Notes under the pieces: generated by a model
The model's input: the letters and a program-made list of their open reading frames with translations, nothing else
Told to the model about the DNA's origin: nothing
Databases searched by the model: none
Position numbers and translations under genes: made by a program
Shown: piece after piece, positions 59,401-64,000 of the stretch
Layout: the number at the start of each line of letters is the position of its first letter
Position numbering within the stretch: position 1 is the stretch's first letter
Source of the DNA: Phocoena phocoena
Taxonomy: Eukaryota > Chordata > Mammalia > Artiodactyla > Phocoenidae
Direction: 5' to 3'
Assembly: GCF_963924675.1 (NCBI RefSeq)
Contig: NC_089226.1
Location: 57,635,690-57,699,689, forward strand
DNA length: 64,000 nt

Positions 59401-61950
59401 CCATGCTAATTCTTTTTTAATATATCCATATGTCTCATCTCATTGTCAGCACTAACAACTTCATATTGTTTTCCTAAATATCATTTAGAATTGAAACTTA
59501 ATATTTTCTTAACTAAGAAGTAAAACATGTTGACTAAATAAGAGATGCAATTCACAGTATTACCATAATAAATTTTCCAACCTAAAGTTTCCATGACATC
59601 AGCAAACTATTTCCTAAAAAGATAACCCTACCAACCAAATCCAATTAATTAAAAAAAAAACTGTACTAATAACTGAACTCAGCCCACAACCTTGGATATT
59701 TGGAAAAAATAAATGCTGAAATCCATATATGTATAATACTGATTGCAACATTTCTTAACAATAACATGTTAAGTAAATATTTTCTTATAAATTAATCCCA
59801 TTGTGACTGAACGATACATACTAAGGGCAAGGATGGGCCAAGGAGCAGGAAAAGAAGATATACCACACATATTCCAGAGCCACACATAATCAAAAGCACA
59901 CCCCTCTGTATAGACTTTACATTTTGCCCTTTATAGAAGAATTTTCTAAGTTCCTTGGTAGGCATTTCTAAGTAACAACATATTAACCTTCTACCCACTT
60001 TAAAAGAATGAATTACAGGGGTAGAGACCGGAATTGGTAATAAGTAGTTCACCTATCCAGTGTCCACTCCAATTAACTGGGGCAATTTGGCCTTGGCATC
60101 ATATTTGGGTTTTAATAAAATTTTCCTTTTTCCCAAGTAATTTCAAATGAAGAGATATTAACTAACTAACCACAGACTGCCCAAAGCAACATTTATTTGT
60201 TTCAGGGGATATTTATTGTGACTTGATTGGAATTAATATGATCTTCTCTTTTCAGTAGATCCCTCTAATAAACATTAAGATATACCCGCTATAAATGGGG
60301 AAAAATCCACATACACATTCAGAAGCTGACGATTCTTAGTCAAGCAATCTTGAATTTTTTAACTTTACAGGGCATCTATAGTTCAAGCTCATATGCACAA
60401 AGCAAGAGTTTCATCATCACCATAAAAGGTTAAGTACACTGGCTTACATCTTACGTATTGGGTTCTCATTTCATCAGTCAAGCTACAGTGGCTACAATCC
60501 AGTGGCCATTCAACAAATGTCAAATGAGTGAATAAACTGTTTAGGAAAGGGCCTTCCTGGAAGGAGTTACCATCACCCAGAGAAGGGGAGGCATTTAAGA
60601 GAAGGAGAGGTTTAGCGAATTTTACTCACAGAAATAACAGGAAATGCTCAATATTCTGTAATAACCTATATGGGAAAAGAATCTGAAAAAGAATGAATAT
60701 GTGTATAACTGAATCACTTTTCTGTACACCTGAAACTAACACAACATTGTAAATCAACTATACTCCAATAAAATTTAAAAAAGAAAAAGAACAGGAAAAT
60801 CAGAACATATACCAAAAGGATTCAGATATAAAAAGAACAGGGTTCACAATAGTATGAACTTTATAACATTCTTAAACTTGGTAGATTTTTTTGGTCATAT
60901 TTATTAGTGGGTAGCAATAAAAAGCCTATTAGTGGGTAGCAATAAAAAGCCTTAAGATATAAAGGGTCCAGGTATATGTCCATAGGAACAGCAAGAGAGA
61001 TACACTTCATAGTGCTGTGGGAAGGAGAAGAACCCTAGAAATAAGGGTGAGCAATGCCAGCTCTAAATCAAAAAAGACAACAAAATGGGGTAAAGACTGT
61101 GTCTTTTTATATTCAAAGAGAGGGCATGGCACATAGTACATCCTGCCTGTTGAATAAATGATTCCTTCCAGCTTTCCTCCCTTCTTTCAATTCTTCTTCC
61201 CTTCCTTTCCCTCCTGCTATCTATCTACCTACCTACCTATCTATCCATCCATCTATCCATCCTTCTTTCCTTCCTTCCACCAAGCCCTTCATTATTCTTC
61301 CATCACCTAACATTCATCCAATTCCTCCTTCCTTTCCTCCCCAGGGCCTGCAAAGTCTAAAGGAACAAGAAGTGCCTTGACAAAGGTCTTAAAAACTTTT
61401 TAGTTTGCCCTCTTGAAACCTATCAATATATATTTTAGTTCCAGGCATTGAAAATAAATCAACTCTGGCCTCAAGTTCCTATTAAGAGGAAAAAAGTCCA
61501 CAAAGAAAATCCATGGATATTGTCTTCAATATCAATGGTTGTTGAAGAAGGCTTTGTTGTTTCTTCCCAGAAAAGAAAGTTCAACTCTGCAGCAGAGCAA
61601 TTAGTACAATCTTACCCTGAGGATACCCGAAATGGGTAAAATTTACTTTTCTTTAAAATTTCAGGTCAGCCCCTTATTCCTAACCCATATTTGAAAGCCA
61701 GTTCCCCCATTTTCCCTCACTCCCACCTCCCCCAAAGTAGCTATAACAAACACTTTAAAGCTCCCCCAGTCTCTTTTGTCTCATATCCCAAAATGAAAGA
61801 ACCCTGACTGGATTCAGTATCAGTCTCTTACCCTGCCAGGAAAGATAAGGAGTAGGAGTTGTTCTTGGAAACAAATGCCGAGCGGTGTGTCTGTATCATC
61901 TTGCCTCGAGAAGGTTCTTCATTCTCTGAATCTGAGAGACGTGCAGGACA
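40004..61950 (-). CDS. RNF169: RNF169, last three coding exons (gene-level entry)
   Basis: Coding exons on the - strand: 61950-61832, 41738-41639, 41188-40004. They join in phase (119, 100 and 1185 nt) to 467 residues plus stop. Human RNF169 has 708, so the N-terminal RING exon and the UMI-containing part are beyond the right edge. Known: RNF169 is a nuclear RING protein recruited to double-strand breaks by RNF168-made H2A K13/K15 ubiquitin; it competes with 53BP1 and BRCA1-A for the mark and favours resection. Its C-terminal MIU2 and LRM2 bind ubiquitin and the nucleosome surface. Both motifs are intact here. The gene lies tail to tail with XRRA1, as in human. Confidence 0.95.
41639..41738 (-). 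CDS. RNF169: RNF169 internal exon (100 nt)
   Basis: Acceptor ttattctcttttag; donor GCCAAG|gtagac, a near-perfect site on a codon boundary. One base completes a Gly codon, then 33 codons: [18 protein letters not shown]... ending TSKAK, which continues as VTTMTP in the next exon. The open frame runs past the donor to a stop at 41540, so reading it as a single ORF would miss the donor. This segment is rich in Ser and basic residues. Confidence 0.93.
41739..43764 (-). other. RNF169 intron sequence
   Basis: AT-rich intron just upstream of the exon at 41738. Faint L2-like text occurs around 42550-42650 (cactgatgagcactatctgggcgctgg). No exon or young element seen. Confidence 0.4.
43779..43988 (-). 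mobile_element. Young CHR-type SINE, sense to RNF169
   Basis: Near-consensus short CHR form from the poly(T) run to ccaccagggaagccca. Flanks tatatacttttt at 43767-43778 and 43989-44000 are identical. Confidence 0.93.
44440..45085 (-). mobile_element. Old L1 ORF2 fragment
   Basis: Reverse ORF2 text: ccactgaatggtcttggcac, ttatttctggactctcaatt, aatcaggaagtgtgagtcct. Cut at its right end by the younger L1 at 45090. Confidence 0.8.
45090..50165 (-). mobile_element. Nearly full-length L1, broken, sense to RNF169
   Basis: In + order: 3' UTR (45105-45300), ORF2 C-terminal region (46291-45689 in one frame), RT (47522-46736, with FADD at 47032-47021 and [10 protein letters not shown]), endonuclease region (48959-48348, with [10 protein letters not shown] and GDFNTSLTP), ORF1 (about 50075-49143; coiled coil with [10 protein letters not shown]) and a short 5' UTR remnant to 50165. 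The catalytic RT motif is intact, but stops and frameshifts break ORF2 into at least six pieces and ORF1 into at least two, so it is inactive. Confidence 0.9.
50195..51120 (-). mobile_element. Old L1 fragment, left part (split by LTR)
   Basis: Reverse L1 text between ORF2 and ORF1: ttgattggagaatttaatcc, catttcttgtaaggtaggtc, cgtttctgttgagaattctac. Continues after the LTR at 51701. Confidence 0.75.
51121..51700 (-). mobile_element. Solitary ERV LTR inserted in L1
   Basis: 580 bp that on the - strand begins TGTGAAGCTC and ends GGCTCAACA (5'-TG...CA-3'). It has cctatatac as a weak TATA-like site and cattaaac as a poly(A)-like site, then ttactctgggctctttctt in the U5-like part. L1 text stops before it and resumes after it. 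No viral coding sequence and no clear target duplication. It is an old endogenous retrovirus remnant, sense to RNF169; family not assigned. Confidence 0.7.
51701..52800 (-). mobile_element. Old L1 fragment, right part (ORF1/5' region)
   Basis: Continues the L1 at 50195: ccccagatttgggaagttct, ttgaagtctttgttggataa, then 5' region text to 52800. Interrupted by a short L1 3' fragment at 51742. Confidence 0.6.
51742..51876 (-). mobile_element. 5'-truncated L1 3'-UTR fragment
   Basis: ttattggagtataattgctt, gtgttgtgttagtttctact, catatatccccatatcttg: about 135 bp of the same young 3' UTR type as at 14665. Confidence 0.85.
52840..53960 (-). mobile_element. Old L1 ORF2 fragment
   Basis: Reverse ORF2 text: ggatattggtctgtagtttt, gtggtgttaaagtctccaac, tggagagtttaattcattta. 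Heavily decayed. Confidence 0.75.
54130..54480 (-). repeat. L2/MIR-like fragments
   Basis: cacagtgcctggcacacagt at 54165, then a reverse MIR core (tttacagacaaagaactgaa, ccaggtcacacagctgaagc) at 54370-54470. The stretch 53961-54129 and 54481-55140 shows nothing else nameable. Confidence 0.6.
55145..55450 (-). mobile_element. CHR-type SINE, sense to RNF169
   Basis: Long CHR form from (tttat)n to ccaccagggaagtccc. Flanks ctttctttttt on both sides are a likely target duplication. Confidence 0.9.
55468..55700. mobile_element. Ancient L1M 3'-end fragment
   Basis: ttaatggtttttagtatatt, cacagagttatttaaccatc and catttccatcacctcataaa fit the old L1M 3' UTR. Confidence 0.55.
55940..56140 (+). repeat. 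MIR fragment
   Basis: Sense MIR core: ttggagtcaagagagacctg, gttacttaacctctttgaac, ttttcctcagctgaaaaatg. Confidence 0.75.
56396..56449. repeat. (CA)n microsatellite
   Basis: About 54 bp of CA with one CG step. Likely length-variable. Confidence 0.97.
56912..57235 (+). mobile_element. CHR-type SINE, antisense to RNF169
   Basis: Long CHR form: gggcttccctggtggcgcag to aacccaacacagcc plus an A-rich tail. Flanks aaagctagccctcca (56897-56911) and aaagctagtcctcca (57236-57250) differ at one base. Confidence 0.94.
57860..57975. repeat. L2-like fragment
   Basis: cacaagtatttattgagcct, ctactatgtgccaggcactg, taagtactgtgagtaca. A MIR-like stretch follows at 58030-58190. Confidence 0.6.
58200..60650 (-). 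other. RNF169 intron sequence
   Basis: AT-rich intron. An old L1M 3'-end piece lies at 59315-59405 (gtggtaaaatatatataaca, ttaccattttaaccatttta). Otherwise no exon or young repeat seen. Confidence 0.45.
60660..60785 (+). mobile_element. 5'-truncated L1 3'-end fragment
   Basis: gtgtataactgaatcacttt, ctgtacacctgaaactaaca, aatcaactatactccaataa then an A-rich tail: the sense 3' end of L1, antisense to RNF169. Confidence 0.88.
60902..60951. repeat. Exact 25-bp tandem duplication
   Basis: The unit tattagtgggtagcaataaa plus aagcc occurs at 60902-60926 and again at 60927-60951 without change. Confidence 0.95.
61218..61278. repeat. Tetranucleotide (CTAT/CTAC/CATC/CTTC)n tract
   Basis: ctatctatctacctacctac, then tatccatccatctatccatc and ttccttccttcc: a compound tetranucleotide repeat. 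Confidence 0.9.
61832..61950 (-). CDS. RNF169: RNF169 internal exon (119 nt)
   Basis: Found by reading the - strand for the human-like sequence. The acceptor is cttgtctcctgccag and the donor GCAGG|gtaaga. It encodes [20 protein letters not shown] then [20 protein letters not shown], whose last Gly codon is completed by the next exon. Phase 0 in, phase 2 out, consistent with the exon at 41738. The 20.1-kb intron between them holds most of the transposons on this side. No upstream RNF169 exon is seen in 61951-64000. Confidence 0.93.
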
Positions 61951-62429
61951 CTGGCAGGAGACAAGGGAGACAACACTGTCCATTTGGGGTTCCCATGGAA
62001 TCTCCCAAAGCTATTGTTCAAATCTCTCTTTCTATTTTATGTTCTCTCTGAGTTCCAATCTATGTTTCCAACTGCCTCTTGGGATCCCAATCTGGATATC
62101 CCAAATGCAGCTCAAACTTAATATATCCAAAATCAAACTCAATATTTCTCTTCTCTAAGTCCCCCTACCAACCCAGTTAGAAGCTTCAATGTCACCCATG
62201 ACTCTTTCCTTTCCTTTCTTCAAAGTCATAATAACATTGTATAGAGGTTTTGAGTACCCCAACACATCCAAATGTTTTATTTCATCTACTCTTTAACCTA
62301 CCCCACTAAGAAGGGATTATTACCTTTTACAGATGGCAAACTGAGGCTCAGAGTAGTTAATCTGCCTAGGATTGTAGAGTTAATAACGATGGCACTGTGA
62401 TCCAGAGCATCTGTCTCCAAACTGCCTCC

Positions 62430-63240
62430 ACGTTATTTCTACTTTGCTCCATTCTACTCCTCCAATGTCTTTCAGATCTAACTCTTCTCATGAATACTCA
62501 TTGTCACTGCCTTTCCTTAGATTCTCATCATCTTCTGCCTTGACTACTGCAATAATCTACTTATGGGTCTTGCTCTCTCCAGCCTTTCTTCCCTCCAACC
62601 CCCTCCATATTATCAAACACACAGACAGAATCCCATCACTCCCCTGCTTAACCATTGGTGACTTCAGGATAAAGTCTAAATACCTCAGCATGATCCAATA
62701 ACCTTCAGAAACTAGATCCAATCTTCCTCCAAGTTTTTCTCCCACCAGTTCCGACACAGGGAACTCCTTGAGCTCTACTGCAATCATACTACTTTCTACT
62801 CTCCACATGTACCATCATAGTCTTTCAAAACTCCTATTCTTTTGCACATGCTATTCGTCCCTTTGCCTAAGATTCTCCTTCCACATTCTCTGCCTATAAA
62901 ATACTCACTGGCCTTTCAGAGGCATCTTAAATGTCACTTTCGCTTCCAAATACCCTTAGATCAGCTTTTTCCATCTTGCTGATACTCATTCATTTACCTT
63001 CATTTTATTTTAGAGTCTCTTTTTGAGAGACTTTAAATTTACATTCAAAGTTTCTTTTACGTGTGTCTTTTGCATACACATATGAGGATTTGCTCATGAT
63101 TCAATATGAGTGCCTTCTTTATAGGGAGAGCAACTAATCACACTGAACTGTAGCTTCTTATTTAGGAGTCTGATTTCTGCTGTAGACAACAGACTCTTTG
63201 AGAGCAAGTGACCACCTTTTCTTTAAAACTTCTGATACCA
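62430..63240 (+). repeat. L2, long fragment
   Basis: Long sense L2: ttctgccttgactactgcaa, cccatcactcccctgcttaa, ttcttttgcacatgctattc, cctttcagaggcatcttaaa. The short open frames across it are relics. No upstream RNF169 exon is seen in it. Confidence 0.7.
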
Positions 63241-63689
63241 TTATATAGTAGGTAAACAAAAAAAGTCTAATAATCTAATGATTAACCAGTTTTCTAATGA
63301 TTCAATGACTATCAAAGTTAGAGTTGTAGACAGAGGCATGCAAGGCATCTTTTGGCTCAGAGTACCCTGTATTCCTTAAATGCCTTGTTATTCTCTAGGA
63401 TGATAGGCACATTCATACAACAGGCTATGTTTCCAACAGCCTTTAAGAAACAGTTGAAGGATTACAATTTACAGAGAAGCTTTTCCATTCTGTAGAGTAT
63501 CTATCCCTCCTTAAAGAACCCTGTTGTACAAACTATTCACTGGAGAAACTTTAATAGCACTAACCCATTACCAAATTTACTGGAAAGAAAGAAAAAGTTT
63601 TGACATCAACAGACTCAACGGGATCAATAATGGCAATTTTTTTTAGGTCTTTCTGCATAATCAATTCGGTACCAAATAAAAGAATGTTC

Positions 63690-63880
63690 AAATTCCCGCT
63701 CTATTACTTAGCTATCACTGTCACTATAGGTTAATTGCTTTACCTTTTTGAGCCTCAGTTTCTCATCTATAAAATTAAAAATGATCTGTCTACTACGTAT
63801 ATTGTGATAAACCATTAAAAACACATGGTGCATTAGCTCACAAGTAGTAAGTGCTCAACAAAAGATAAATTTTATTGATA
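63690..63880 (+). repeat. MIR fragment
   Basis: Sense MIR: ttgctttacctttttgagcc, tcagtttctcatctataaaa, ending agtaagtgctcaaca. Confidence 0.7.
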
Positions 63881-64000
63881 TCAATTTTAATACTATTACT
63901 CTTTTAAGAAAAAACTCTGGTATTATAATAGGTATATGCCAGGTTCCTTTTAATTGTTGAAAATAAATTTACATTATTATAAATAAATAATTATATAAAC

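Noticed and set aside
61951..64000. Search for the next upstream RNF169 exon on the - strand
   Set aside because: No segment resembling the preceding RNF169 residues with matching splice sites was found. The region is L2, MIR and unique intron, so the exon is probably outside the window.

Overview
The window is mammalian nuclear DNA, almost certainly from a cetacean or a close relative. The main evidence is about a dozen tRNA-derived CHR-type SINEs, recognisable by their 'gggcttccctggtggcgcagtgg' / 'ccaccagggaag' ends, plus cetartiodactyl-style L1s and older L2, MIR, hAT and LTR relics. Nothing bacterial or viral of recent origin is present. Long open frames are rare, and nearly all of them are L1 or SINE remains. 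The genes are split into short exons, located here by splice sites, reading phase and protein similarity recalled from human orthologues.

Layout. (1) 1-32.5 kb, + strand: the C-terminal part of XRRA1 (a leucine-rich-repeat protein named for altered expression in X-ray response). Nine exons (1658-1698, 4565-4690, 23400-23493, 24266-24381, 27437-27781, 30276-30474, 31229-31344, 31556-31661, 32039-32295) join in phase to about 465 residues, with a stop at 32293-32295 and an AATAAA at 32494. Its 18.7-kb intron (4691-23399) is packed with SINEs and nested antisense L1 copies. (2) 32.5-40.0 kb: a stretch almost free of young transposons. It holds the 3' UTR of the convergent gene RNF169 and the spacer between the two genes. 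(3) 40.0-64 kb, - strand: the last three coding exons of RNF169 (61950-61832, 41738-41639, 41188-40004; 467 residues). This gene encodes a reader of ubiquitylated H2A that acts in the DNA double-strand-break response; its MIU2 and LRM2 motifs are intact at the C terminus. The 20-kb intron carries a nearly full-length but broken L1, a solitary ERV LTR, several L1 fragments and SINEs. The tail-to-tail XRRA1/RNF169 order matches human 11q13.4.

The most unusual feature is in XRRA1. Both ends of a single intron (24382-27436) carry a perfect short tandem duplication that copies the splice site itself: 51 bp over the donor and 31 bp over the acceptor. This creates two equivalent donors (using the second adds 17 in-frame codons) and two equivalent acceptors (using the first shifts the frame). 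Other points of note are an inverted pair of hAT elements, a mosaic L1 with a duplicated ORF1 segment and an apparently doubled 5' end, an eroded 'cacata' minisatellite, and the transposon-poor RNF169 3' region. No previously undescribed biological system is evident.
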